The notes beneath the pieces were generated by a model. It did no database searches. It had not been told where the DNA came from and worked only from the letters and a program-made list of their open reading frames with translations. The position numbers and the translations under genes were made by a program. A stretch of DNA of 40,674 bases, taken from positions 1-40,674 of IMG/VR virus record IMGVR_UViG_3300049216_000030. One strand, 5' to 3'. Positions 24,529 through 32,719 of this stretch are shown in pieces. This DNA comes from a virus. How positions within the stretch are numbered: position 1 is the stretch's first letter; each line of letters opens with the position of its first letter.

Positions 24529-24896
24529 GACGGACCCGACGGCCCGACCTGCCCGGGCAGGAGCGTGCCGAGATCGACCGTGCCCCCGGGGGCGTTGTAC
24601 GGGACCGTGATCTCGTACTCGTCGCCCGACAACGTCTGACCCGAGCTGCCGTTCAGGAAGAACGTGACAATGTAGAACGACCCTGCGGGCAGGGTGGCCG
24701 GGTCGTTGTTCGCTGGTAGGACCTGCGAGAGCATCCCCTCGGGCGACACTGTGGCGTGAACCGGGACCACCGGGGTGTAAGTCTGCACACCGTTGGTGAT
24801 CCGCGTTGACAGCCGGAACGCGACCGTCCCCGACCCGTACGACCCGTCCAAGTTCAGGATCGGGCCGTGCGTGACGGTGATGGCAGTGAAACCCAT
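24525..24896 (-). CDS. Small structural protein with Ig-like fold, function unknown
   Basis: 123 residues. GFTAITVTHGPILNLDGSYG, VAFRLSTRITNG, MLSQVLPANNDPATLPAGSF and YIVTFFLNGSSGQTLSGDEY are alternating strands of a small beta-sandwich. Pro/Gly residues form the tail VGPSGPS. The LNLDGS and LPAG-YxVxFxxxG words recall N-terminal domains of BppU-like or head-fibre proteins. Encoded among the head completion genes, it may decorate the head or neck. The start shares a base with the stop of the 46-residue gene. Confidence 0.65.
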   Translation of the reverse strand: MGFTAITVTHGPILNLDGSYGSGTVAFRLSTRITNGVQTYTPVVPVHATVSPEGMLSQVLPANNDPATLPAGSFYIVTFFLNGSSGQTLSGDEYEITVPYNAPGGTVDLGTLLPGQVGPSGPS

Positions 24897-25036
24897 CAGC
24901 GGGTCTCACGGGACGGTGCCGTACTGACCTCGACCAGCAAGTCGGCGCGACGGACAACCCGCCGGGCGCCAGGGGGGGATACCAGCGCCGCGACGGGCTG
25001 TCCGAGCTTGTCGTTTCCATCGTCGTCATCGGGCAC
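24896..25036 (-). CDS. 46-residue hypothetical protein
   Basis: The frame begins VPDDDDGNDKLGQPVAALVS and ends LLVEVSTAPSRETR. AGAGGAGG lies nine bases before the GTG at 25036, one of the better ribosome-binding sites in this region. The stop overlaps the ATG of the next gene by one base (TGATG). The centre PPGARRVVRRADLLVEV is short and basic. It follows the hairpin after the capsid gene. I do not recognise it, but spacing and coupling make it likely to be expressed. Confidence 0.6.
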   Translation of the reverse strand: MPDDDDGNDKLGQPVAALVSPPGARRVVRRADLLVEVSTAPSRETR

Positions 25037-25065
25037 GGAGCAGGGCCTCCTCTGGCCTTGTCCTC

Positions 25066-25116
25066 CTGACGCCCCGAGGTCCAGGCCCTCGTCATGGCAG
25101 GACCTCGGGGCGTCAG
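25066..25116 (-). terminator. Perfect 17-bp hairpin after the capsid gene
   Basis: CTGACGCCCCGAGGTCC (25066-25082) and its exact complement (25100-25116) flank a 17-base loop. The structure starts 10 bases after the capsid stop codon. There is no U-tract after it, so it may weaken readthrough or protect the 3' end of capsid mRNA rather than stop transcription completely. Such a hairpin would set capsid transcript above connector transcript. Confidence 0.8.
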
Positions 25117-25126
25117 GCGGAAGGGC

Positions 25127-26629
25127 TTAGAGCAGGTAGCTCGTGGTGGTCCCGGTGCCGTAGATCGCCTGGATGGCGTTCAGGTAGATGGGCACGTAGG
25201 CGGCGTAGTTGTACTGCTGGATCAGCACCGTCAGGGACGCCGCGCCGGGCTGAGGAAGCACCCGGATCACCGGGGCACCTTCCATCCAGTACGACGCGAT
25301 GTCGAAGGCGCCGATAACCGCCGGGTGATACCCGGACCCGCCGGAGGAGGCCGCACCACCGGACCACGACACCCACATCGCCTCGTCAGCGAAGGCGGGC
25401 AGCCCAGCGAACTTGAAGCCGGTGTAACCCTCCGGGGCGTTGGACTCGTCACCGACCGCGATCGGGTTGAATGCCACACCCTGCGGGACGACGAACGGCC
25501 GGTTCTGACCGTCGTAGGCACCCTCGATCGACTCCCACAGGTCCGCGTCCCCGAAGAACGTGGTCGGGTAAGCGACCACACCGTCGGTCTTGCGGATCGC
25601 AGCCTTCGCCTGATGGCACGCAGCCTTGAACTTGTACGCGTTGAACGCGGTGTCCGTGTAGGGCACCACACCGACACCCGACGCGAACAGGGCGTTCCAG
25701 GCGTAGATGTTCAACAACCGGTTCATCTGTCGCTGCTGGTCGTCGTGGACGATCATGTCGCCCTCGATGCCAGGACCGACCCGGTCCAGGTACTGCTGCG
25801 ACACGTTGAGGTTGTCGACGATCGTCTGCAACGTCCCCGTCTGATACGTCGCCGTCATGTCCCGAGACGACACCGTGGTGTTCTCGTTGGCCCCCTGGGT
25901 GGCCGAGTTCGTCTGGTTCACACCCTGGGTCGGCTGGGTGATCGTCGGCACCGCGAACACCAGACCGCTGTCGGGCATCGGGTACTTCTTCAAGTTGTCG
26001 ATCAGCGTCCGGCCGTAGGTGCGGAACGGGGCGTATTCGGGGAGCATGTAGATCGTCGGAGCGAAGTCACCCATCGACGACCCACCGGTCGACGTGGCCC
26101 GCTGCTCCTTGTTGAACCGGGTGTTCTCCCGGACATACGAGGCGACCGCCCGGTGCGCCCGTTGACCGTGCTCGTCCTTGCCCGCAGCGCCGGCCCGGTA
26201 GATGCCCTCCATCTGCTCCTGGTGGCGGCGCATGCGCTCCAACGCCTCGAGCTGGCGGGGCCCGGCGTAGTTGACGTCGAGCATGTCCTGATACCAGGAG
26301 TTCTCCGGGTGGGACTTGGAGTACACCAAGTCGGCCTCGAAACCGACCCGGATGTTCGGGGCGCCGTGGCCGGGATCGCCCTTGCCGTCACCGCCGAGCT
26401 TGACGTCGCGCTCTTCCTGCTGCTTGAGCGCCTCGGCCTCACGGGCCTCTTCCTCGACCAGCGCCGAGTCGATGCTCGTCAGACGGGACCGGAGGTTGGT
26501 GAACTCGGTCTCTTCGTCAGCGGTGAGTGCCCGCTCTTCGGTGACGATCTTCAGGTGCTCGGCCCGCTTGGCCTCGACCTGATCGGCGAGCTTGGCGCGG
26601 TTCTCGCGCAGGGTGTCCAGCATCGACAT
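25127..26629 (-). CDS. Major capsid protein, HK97 fold with N-terminal delta domain
   Basis: 500 residues from the ATG at 26629, preceded by GGAGG. Residues 1-80 (MLDTLRENRAKLADQVEAKR, EERALTADEETEFTNLRSRL) form the coiled-coil scaffolding domain that the prohead protease removes in HK97-type heads. The mature part contains MPDSGLVFAVPTITQPTQGV, TGTLQTIVDNLNVSQQYLDR, DMIVHDDQQRQMNRLLNIYA and the FFGDADLWESIEGAYDGQNR region of the E-loop/P-domain fold, then IRVLPQPGAASLTVLIQQYN at the end. It lies directly after the protease gene and is separated from it by a promoter-bearing gap, so it can be expressed independently at high level. Confidence 0.9.
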   Translation of the reverse strand: MSMLDTLRENRAKLADQVEAKRAEHLKIVTEERALTADEETEFTNLRSRLTSIDSALVEEEAREAEALKQQEERDVKLGGDGKGDPGHGAPNIRVGFEADLVYSKSHPENSWYQDMLDVNYAGPRQLEALERMRRHQEQMEGIYRAGAAGKDEHGQRAHRAVASYVRENTRFNKEQRATSTGGSSMGDFAPTIYMLPEYAPFRTYGRTLIDNLKKYPMPDSGLVFAVPTITQPTQGVNQTNSATQGANENTTVSSRDMTATYQTGTLQTIVDNLNVSQQYLDRVGPGIEGDMIVHDDQQRQMNRLLNIYAWNALFASGVGVVPYTDTAFNAYKFKAACHQAKAAIRKTDGVVAYPTTFFGDADLWESIEGAYDGQNRPFVVPQGVAFNPIAVGDESNAPEGYTGFKFAGLPAFADEAMWVSWSGGAASSGGSGYHPAVIGAFDIASYWMEGAPVIRVLPQPGAASLTVLIQQYNYAAYVPIYLNAIQAIYGTGTTTSYLL

Positions 26630-26726
26630 GAGTGGCCCTCCTGGGGGCGCGGAAACAAACGAATGGGGGGATTCGCCGTTCCACACCTCCAGGGCTCATC
26701 TCGTGAGCCGAGGGCAACAGCCCGAC

Positions 26727-26741
26727 GGGAGCGACGCTCCG
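26727..26741. repeat. 15-bp palindromic element shared with positions 154-168
   Basis: GGGAGCGACGCTCCG occurs here and again at 154-168. GGAGC and GCTCC are complementary around GAC. Both copies are in non-coding sequence: one in the capsid leader, one between the last tail gene and the attachment site. It could be an operator or an mRNA stem-loop. Two copies are too few to decide. Confidence 0.6.
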
Positions 26742-26771
26742 CCGAGGGGCCGGTGGTGGACTGCAGATCAA

Positions 26772-26800
26772 CCTTTACATGCGTGATTGCCACATGTCAA
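26772..26800 (-). promoter_or_regulatory. Promoter candidate for the major capsid gene
   Basis: TTGACA at 26800-26795 matches the -35 consensus exactly. After a 17-base spacer comes TAAAGG at 26777-26772 as a -10-like hexamer (three of six matches). The site lies in the 232-base gap between the protease and capsid genes and points toward the capsid gene. TATAGG a little further upstream is an alternative -10. The gap also holds GGCTCA-TCTCG-TGAGCC near 26693-26709, a small hairpin in the leader. Confidence 0.6.
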
Positions 26801-26861
26801 GGATCTCGTGGCTCAGATATTTGCCTATATGGTGGCTAGCGGTGGTTGACGGTAATGAGCG

Positions 26862-28670
26862 TTAAGCGATCAGCATAAGACGCTGCCGTTGCCGAGCCCG
26901 GGCGTCCGCATCCGACGCCGCGGACCCAGCCGGAACCAACGTCGGGTTCTTGTCGTTGGCGTCCCCGTCCGGGTTCGCACGACCGAGCACCGCGGCCAGA
27001 CCGGCCTGGCCAGCGTCGAGCGCCTTGTCGATCGTCTCCAACTGGGCGGTGATCCCCGGGATGTCGATGTCGTCCGCGGCGTGCAACGCCTCCAGCGCCG
27101 CCTCCAGATCGGACTGGTTGTCCGACGACAGCACCTTCCCGGCCCGCAACGCCTTCACCATCGCGTCAGTGGCCCGGGTGTACGCGTCCAAGCGGGCCTC
27201 GATCGGCACGGCCGACCCAGCAGCGGTGTAGAGCGCCTCGGCGGCCGAGCGGAGAGCGTCGGCGTCTTTCGCAGCGAGGACCTGTCCGGAACGAAGCGAC
27301 CCGCCGAGCTCGAACACCCGACGGATCCGTTCGCGAGACTCGGTCCCGGCCCGGGCCAGCATCCGCTGGGCCAAAGCGATCGACGTTGTCGGCGACGCCG
27401 GGTACGTTACCGCGGACACATCCAGCAATTCTGAGAAGGCCAACACTTCGCGCTCCTCGGTCCCGTCGTTCCCCCAACGCCACTCGTCGCCGTCGTTGGC
27501 CACGCAGAACCCGATCGACATTTGCGAGATGTCGCCGCGTTCCACCTTGCACGCCAAGTCGTAGGCGGACTGCTGGCGTCCGTCGAGGTGGGCCTCGGAC
27601 CGCAACCCGGTCGGGGTGTCGGTGAGGACCAACGTCCCCGACGCGGTCCGGGCATACGGCTCGCCCTCGTGATTGGTCAGGAACCGCACGTCAGCACCGG
27701 CCGACAAGACGTCACGAGCAACACCAGGCTTCATCGTCTCGCGGAACGTGCCGAGCATGTCCCGGACGTCGTAGGGGGTGTCGTAGACGATCGGAGTGCC
27801 GACCAAGATCAGGTCGTCGCCGTCCTGCTCCACCCGCCGCTCAAAACCGGTGGCCACCTGGCGGGTCTCGGGGAGACGATCCAGCGATCGTCGGGCGTGC
27901 TGCAACGGCCGCCGCCGGGACCGCGACGGGATGTGCGCCGACTTCGTCTCGGTCATCTTCGCCGCCTTATCCGCGGTCACCTTGCCGTCGGCGCAGTCCG
28001 GGCAGTCCCGGTTGCCGTCCAGGATCGTGCCTTTCCCCTTGCAGGTCGGGCAGTTCACCATGTCATCGGCACGGAGCTCGGCTGGGCCCCTACCGTTGTT
28101 CATCTCGACCGGCACAAAGCTGGTCACCTGATCGACGCGCACCGGGTCACCGGAGAACGTGACGAGCCCGTCAGCGTCGATGGCGTAGCTGAGCTTCCAC
28201 AGCCCCGCCGGGCCGAACGGATGCGGATCGTAGGACTGGAACACGACCCAGTCGACGCCCAGGTCCATGACCCAGCAGTCCGGGTACGGATCCGAGAAGC
28301 TCTTCATCGACCCGATCAGCGCCTCGTACACCTTCGACTCGATGTCACCGAACGACTGAGCAGCGTCAGCTCGGGCTTCTTTCGTCGCTGGCACGACACG
28401 GGACTTCGACTCGGTGTCGGTGGTCAACGACCCGTCCTTGGTGTTCCACGTGTCAGGGATCAGCTTCGACAGGCCCAGCTTCGCAGCACCTTGGATGATG
28501 TGCAGACGGATCGCGTCGTGATCGGCCCCCCCACGACCCACAGCCTTGATCGCGTTTTCGATGTCTTCCTGATCCGCCACCGGGTACGACGGGTCACCGT
28601 TGGCGTTCTTCATCGCCTGCCCCTTGTCGAGCAGGTCCTTCATGTCGTCAGAGTTGTACTTGTCGGCCAT
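26862..28670 (-). CDS. Prohead protease (HK97 type) with zinc-knuckle N-terminal extension
   Basis: 602 residues, much longer than the usual ~200-250. The protease core starts about residue 270: TGFERRVEQDGDDLILVGTP, then FLTNHEGEPYART with the catalytic His334, and GDISQMSIGFCV with Ser385, as in peptidase U35. Before it, residues 30-75 form a small helical domain (ENAIKAVGRGGADHDAIRLH), residues 106-190 another domain (VYEALIGSMKSFSDPYPDCW, VMDLGVDWVVFQSYD), and residues 207-226 a CPTC...CPDC zinc knuckle. After the core come ~180 residues of Ala-rich helices. The ATG shares a base with the stop of the portal gene. Confidence 0.85.
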   Translation of the reverse strand: MADKYNSDDMKDLLDKGQAMKNANGDPSYPVADQEDIENAIKAVGRGGADHDAIRLHIIQGAAKLGLSKLIPDTWNTKDGSLTTDTESKSRVVPATKEARADAAQSFGDIESKVYEALIGSMKSFSDPYPDCWVMDLGVDWVVFQSYDPHPFGPAGLWKLSYAIDADGLVTFSGDPVRVDQVTSFVPVEMNNGRGPAELRADDMVNCPTCKGKGTILDGNRDCPDCADGKVTADKAAKMTETKSAHIPSRSRRRPLQHARRSLDRLPETRQVATGFERRVEQDGDDLILVGTPIVYDTPYDVRDMLGTFRETMKPGVARDVLSAGADVRFLTNHEGEPYARTASGTLVLTDTPTGLRSEAHLDGRQQSAYDLACKVERGDISQMSIGFCVANDGDEWRWGNDGTEEREVLAFSELLDVSAVTYPASPTTSIALAQRMLARAGTESRERIRRVFELGGSLRSGQVLAAKDADALRSAAEALYTAAGSAVPIEARLDAYTRATDAMVKALRAGKVLSSDNQSDLEAALEALHAADDIDIPGITAQLETIDKALDAGQAGLAAVLGRANPDGDANDKNPTLVPAGSAASDADARARQRQRLMLIA

Positions 28671-29983
28671 CAGGCTGCTTCTCCTTCGGCCCCGGAATCG
28701 GAGCCAGAGTTGTCAGGGGGAGGTGGAATGTTGCTGTTCAGCGGGGTAGTGATCGAGTCCGCCGACGGCTCGGAAAGCGGCGGCAAGCCGAGCAGGCGGC
28801 GCTCCTCGTTCGGTGTCGTCACCGCGCCTTGCCGGTTCGCCAAACTGGCGTGGGAGTTGTCGAGGCTGTTCGCCCGCAGGATCGCCCGTTCGTTGACCTT
28901 GGCGTACTGGCCACGAGGGATGATCGACGAGAACGCCTCCTCAAACGGGATCCGGTAACCGGACAAGGTGAAGTCGTTCATCGAGTAGTTGATCTCTTGG
29001 ATGCCCTTGCCCCACACGTTCCCCGAGTCACCAGCAGCGCCGACCAAGTGCAACGGCAAACCGAAGTACCCGGCGATCTCCTGGCGGACGTAGCCGAGCG
29101 TCTCGTTCATCTGCGACTTCTCGGGGTCCATCTGGGTGATCGACGGTTTCACCCCCGAGTCAAGGATCAACGGGTTGTACGCCTTGTTCAGCCCGGAATG
29201 CTCCAACAGGATGTGCTCAAAGATCCGGTCGATGTCGTCGGGGTTCAGCTTGTTGTCCGTCGTCAGCACGTACCCCGGCTGGCCACCCTGGGAGAACCAC
29301 ATCTGGGAGTACTGCACTGCGGCGATCGCAATGGCGAAGATCGACGCCTGCGACTTCACCGGGGACAAAGCGGCCCGGTCACCGGGCAGAATCAACCGGT
29401 ACAACGGCACCATGTCGGCCGGGTCGAGCTCGACGCGTTGGTTCCCGATCCCGTACCAGATCGAATCGACCGGCTTGCCCGGCGGCCCGAAGTCGATGAA
29501 CGACGGGTGCAACACCTCAAGCGCGGCCATCTTGCCGTAGGTCGAACGGGACGTGCACAGCCACCACGCCGAACCGAACAGTCCAAGCGACGCGAACGTC
29601 CGGCCGGCGCCGATGTTGTAAGCCACCGGGGCGTTGTCTGCGAACCGGGTCGTCCCCCACGGCTGGGACAGCACCGACGGGTACTGCGGGTCCTTCTCCG
29701 GGATCCACTGCGGGTACGGGAAACCGTCCTTGTCGAACGCCCGGCGATGCGCGCGCGGTGGGCCCATCACGAACATGGCGTTCTGGATAACCTCCAGACA
29801 CCGCTGCACCACCCCGATGCCGAGCACCGTCTTCGGTGTCACCTCGACACCGGCCCGGTTCATGTAGTCGTACCCGTGCGGTGGGACAACACCGGTCATG
29901 GCGATCGAGTCCCAGTTCGAGAAACCGGACCCGGTCGGGTCGATCGCCCGGCGCTCGGGACGGTGGAACAGAGACAGGCTCAT
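28670..29983 (-). CDS. Portal protein, HK97 type
   Basis: 437 residues. VLGIGVVQRCLEVIQNAMFV and WWLCTSRSTYGKMAALEVLH, followed by DPADMVPLYRLILPGDRAAL and the QMDPEKSQMNETLGYVRQEI plus AGYFGLPLHLVG segment, are typical of HK97-family portals. The portal forms the 12-subunit ring through which DNA enters the head. The C-terminus is Pro/Ser-rich and probably disordered. Its start overlaps the stop of the small membrane protein gene as ATGA, and its end overlaps the protease start. Confidence 0.88.
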   Translation of the reverse strand: MSLSLFHRPERRAIDPTGSGFSNWDSIAMTGVVPPHGYDYMNRAGVEVTPKTVLGIGVVQRCLEVIQNAMFVMGPPRAHRRAFDKDGFPYPQWIPEKDPQYPSVLSQPWGTTRFADNAPVAYNIGAGRTFASLGLFGSAWWLCTSRSTYGKMAALEVLHPSFIDFGPPGKPVDSIWYGIGNQRVELDPADMVPLYRLILPGDRAALSPVKSQASIFAIAIAAVQYSQMWFSQGGQPGYVLTTDNKLNPDDIDRIFEHILLEHSGLNKAYNPLILDSGVKPSITQMDPEKSQMNETLGYVRQEIAGYFGLPLHLVGAAGDSGNVWGKGIQEINYSMNDFTLSGYRIPFEEAFSSIIPRGQYAKVNERAILRANSLDNSHASLANRQGAVTTPNEERRLLGLPPLSEPSADSITTPLNSNIPPPPDNSGSDSGAEGEAA

Positions 29984-30204
29984 GCGGTGTACCGGTTCGT
30001 GACGATCGGCTCAGCAGGCTTTGCCGGCGCGACGGCACCCGTCGCGCCGCCGATGCCGTCCCAGTCCCAGGCGTGCGCCAGGTACAGCAGGCCGGCGGCG
30101 GCGGGGATGCACGTCGCCCACGCCAACCCGGTGGCCAACCACACCACGAGGACCACTAGGGCAAGGCCGACCAGCTCGAGGACGTCGCCGACGGACAGCT
30201 TCAC
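29980..30204 (-). CDS. 74-residue membrane protein
   Basis: Starts with GTG at 30204, which overlaps the terminase stop as GTGA. Residues 4-45 (LSVGDVLELVGLALVVLVVW followed by LATGLAWATCIPAAAGLLYL) contain two closely packed membrane helices. The C-terminus (PAKPAEPIVTNRYTA) is short and polar. Small membrane proteins between terminase and portal are common in actinophages, but their role is not known. A longer frame starting at 30243 would run into the HNH domain of the terminase and is rejected. Confidence 0.7.
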   Translation of the reverse strand: MKLSVGDVLELVGLALVVLVVWLATGLAWATCIPAAAGLLYLAHAWDWDGIGGATGAVAPAKPAEPIVTNRYTA

Positions 30205-32123
30205 CTGCGACCCTTTTTCCGGCCAGCAGCCGAGTCGTTGCACCGGGCGTGGGACGGCCCGAGGTACCCGTCACGGTCATCGGCGTGATCCAGATGCCAT
30301 TCCTCGCCGGGGACGATCCGCTGGTGGCAACGGGCGCAATCAACCCCGCCTTGGGCGACCTTCGGAGCCCACTTCTCACGTTCTTGGCGGTGCGCGTAGC
30401 CGTACCCGCGCTCTTCTCGTGAACCACGGGCCGAACGGGCCATGATTTCCTTCACCCGGTTTTGGTGCGCCTCGCGCTTCGCAGCGATCTGCTCAGGGCT
30501 GAAACGCTGCTCAAAGTCCCGGTAAGACGCCACGGCGATCCCGCCGTCATGGGTATGGGCCAGCGCGGCGGCACGCTCAAACGCCATCACCGACGCCACG
30601 GCCAAGTCGATCTTGCGGGGCGAGTGCGTCCCGTCCTTCACCAGCCGGCTGCCACGGGAGTCCGTCTTCGCCCGAGCATTCGCCACGTGAGTGGCGAGCA
30701 ACTTGTCTCCCGAATGCGTCATCGTCTTCGCGACGACCGCCTGGTAGAACCGCTGAGTCGCAGGGATCATGTGCGAACCGCGCTGAGGGAACTCGACCAC
30801 CGGCAAGCCCTCGTCGGCGAGTTCCTCTGCTGCGTCACGCCACACGAACATGTCCCAGGCGACCTCCATCACCTTCCAGCGACGGCACGCATCCCGAACG
30901 GCGTCCTTCACCTGAGCGCGAGGAACTTTCCACAGTGGATCGTCCGCCGGCTTCAACCACGCCTGCACAACATCCACATGGGGGATGGCGTCGATCGAAG
31001 CGACGACCAGACAGGTCACGTCGTCACCGATCGAACCGTCGAACCCGAGCACCACCTTGGCGTGATCGGGAATCGACCGGGTCTTGTCCTGGCAGGCATC
31101 CCACGCACCCGGTGGCAACCAGACGGCACCGACCTTCGTCACCTGGTTGAAGTAGAAACGACGGGACTGTGACTCCGGAGTGACCGGATCACGAATCTCG
31201 GACAGCAACCGCTCCGGGTCGACCCACTCGGAATCACCTCGAGCGGCGAGCAGACCTGTGCGGACCTGCTCGTCCGACATCTCCGACAACGGCACGACCT
31301 CGGACAGACCCGGCCCAGTGGACCGGGTCAACAACGGCGACTCCAAAGCGTCGAAGTACACCCCGGGCAACTTCCCACCCGAGTTCACCCACGCCTCATG
31401 AGTCGCCTCAGCCACCGACCCCTCACCGGGCAGATGGGCGTTAGTGATTTCCATCGACCGAGCCGAACCGTCCCGGGACTTGCCGAGGTTCCGACGGATC
31501 GCGTCGCCCATCTCAATGCCCTCGTTGGCCTCCACCCAGTGATGGGTCTCGTTCAAGATCACCAGCGAAGGTCGACCACCCTCAAGAGCCCGGGGTGACG
31601 ACGTGACCGCCTCGATGCGGCCACGGCCACCCCGGGCGTAGATGATCTCCTTGCCGATGTCGAGCTGGTACTCCACCACCGCCTCAGGCGAGAACAACCC
31701 AGGAAACAACGTCATGGTGTTCCGGGTCTGATCTTTCGCCACCGCCGCGACCTGAATCCACGGTGCGGAGTGCTGCATCGCTCGAGGTGTCCCGCTGGCG
31801 TCGAACCCGCCGAAGCGGCACTCGCCGCACAGCTCAAAAGCGGCGATCGCAGCAAGGAACGGGTCCTTGCCCCAACCCTTCATCCGTCGCAGCACGCCAC
31901 GACGGAACGCGAACCGGCCCCGGGCGTCGATCTGATACCAGCGGAGCACGATCCGGGCCTGCTCATCGGTGAACACCCACGGCTCACCCGCCGACGGGCC
32001 ATCCGGCTGCAACAACCAGTCCGCTGTCCACGCAAGGCAGTACCAACCGAGCGTCCGATTCTCAGGAGGCACCCGGTCAGGCCACGACCGGACCGCCCTA
32101 GGCTTGCTTGCGACCCGCGGCAC
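30201..32123 (-). CDS. terL: Terminase large subunit with C-terminal HNH domain
   Basis: 640 residues, GTG start. The ATPase domain includes a Walker A-like LRRMKGWGKDPF (79-89), with a non-classical motif as in other P27-type actinophage terminases, and the Walker B LVILNE (Glu192). GFDGSIGDDVTCLVV around Asp362 marks the RNase H-like nuclease. The last 45 residues hold Cys596, Cys599, a WHLDH segment (His610, Asp612, His613) and His625, Cys628, Asn629: a zinc-containing HNH nuclease. In many cos phages the HNH nuclease is a separate gene beside the terminase, so a fusion is notable. The start overlaps the end of the small subunit by 26 bases. Confidence 0.87.
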   Translation of the reverse strand: MPRVASKPRAVRSWPDRVPPENRTLGWYCLAWTADWLLQPDGPSAGEPWVFTDEQARIVLRWYQIDARGRFAFRRGVLRRMKGWGKDPFLAAIAAFELCGECRFGGFDASGTPRAMQHSAPWIQVAAVAKDQTRNTMTLFPGLFSPEAVVEYQLDIGKEIIYARGGRGRIEAVTSSPRALEGGRPSLVILNETHHWVEANEGIEMGDAIRRNLGKSRDGSARSMEITNAHLPGEGSVAEATHEAWVNSGGKLPGVYFDALESPLLTRSTGPGLSEVVPLSEMSDEQVRTGLLAARGDSEWVDPERLLSEIRDPVTPESQSRRFYFNQVTKVGAVWLPPGAWDACQDKTRSIPDHAKVVLGFDGSIGDDVTCLVVASIDAIPHVDVVQAWLKPADDPLWKVPRAQVKDAVRDACRRWKVMEVAWDMFVWRDAAEELADEGLPVVEFPQRGSHMIPATQRFYQAVVAKTMTHSGDKLLATHVANARAKTDSRGSRLVKDGTHSPRKIDLAVASVMAFERAAALAHTHDGGIAVASYRDFEQRFSPEQIAAKREAHQNRVKEIMARSARGSREERGYGYAHRQEREKWAPKVAQGGVDCARCHQRIVPGEEWHLDHADDRDGYLGPSHARCNDSAAGRKKGRR

Positions 32124-32583
32124 GACGGTAGTTCTCCATCAACGCCACACTCGGCGGCGCCGGCGGCGCCTCACCACGCTGCAACTCCAACCGCATCCGA
32201 CGACGGTCGCCCTCAGTCACCAACAGCACCGACATCGCCCGCAGATAGGCAGTCAGACTGGCGCCCTTAAGCGGAATGACCTCCTTTACGACCAGGCCGG
32301 CGTCCTTCCCGTCCTGGATCACCCCGACGACCTGCGGTTGCAAGTCCCGGCTCATCGACTCAGCGATCAACCGTGCCGTGGCCCAATCCGACGGCTCGTA
32401 AAACACCGCCTGGCCGGACTCGCCGAGCGCTATGAACCAACCAGCAGCAATCGGATGCCAAGCCGGATCCGGCTCCGGACAAGCACCCGGCTGGGCAACA
32501 ACACCCGAAGGCGCCTTCTGCGGCTCGTCCGCCTTATTCCGCCGCCGACGAACGTCGGATCTCTTCGGGACCGGGCCGGGCAT
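32098..32583 (-). CDS. terS: Terminase small subunit, P27 family
   Basis: 161 residues from the ATG at 32583. The opening MPGPVPKRSDVRRRRNK is the well-known start of actinophage small terminase subunits, which sets the start against the longer frame to 32664. WHPIAAGWFIALGESGQAVF, then YEPSDWATARLIAESMSRDL, then LTAYLRAMSVLLVTEGDRRR followed by MRLELQRG supports the P27 family. It binds the packaging site and directs the large subunit. Any cos or pac site would normally be close to this gene. Confidence 0.88.
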   Translation of the reverse strand: MPGPVPKRSDVRRRRNKADEPQKAPSGVVAQPGACPEPDPAWHPIAAGWFIALGESGQAVFYEPSDWATARLIAESMSRDLQPQVVGVIQDGKDAGLVVKEVIPLKGASLTAYLRAMSVLLVTEGDRRRMRLELQRGEAPPAPPSVALMENYRRAAGRKQA

Positions 32584-32697
32584 CAGCGAATCCCGGCGAG
32601 GACCGGCAGGATTCGCACGAAACCTGGACGTCCCAACCCGTACAGACAGCGGGGGGGTTGGCAAAGGGTGGCGACCCCTCGGCTATTCGCGGCTGAC

Positions 32698-32712
32698 CCC
32701 CACCGGGTGGGG
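32698..32712 (-). terminator. GC hairpin after the GT4-like gene
   Basis: CCCCAC and GTGGGG form a six-bp stem with a three-base loop, 7 bases beyond the stop of the glycosyltransferase gene. A second G/C repeat (GGGTGGCGACCCC) lies just downstream. There is no T-run. It may end the early transcript before the packaging genes. Confidence 0.45.
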
Positions 32713-32719
32713 TAGGTGT

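Noticed and set aside
26788-26801. Similarity of TGTCAAG at the promoter to the mycobacteriophage L5 stoperator
   Set aside because: The shared bases are just the -35 hexamer in reverse. The other half of the L5 site is not matched well, and no second site was found.
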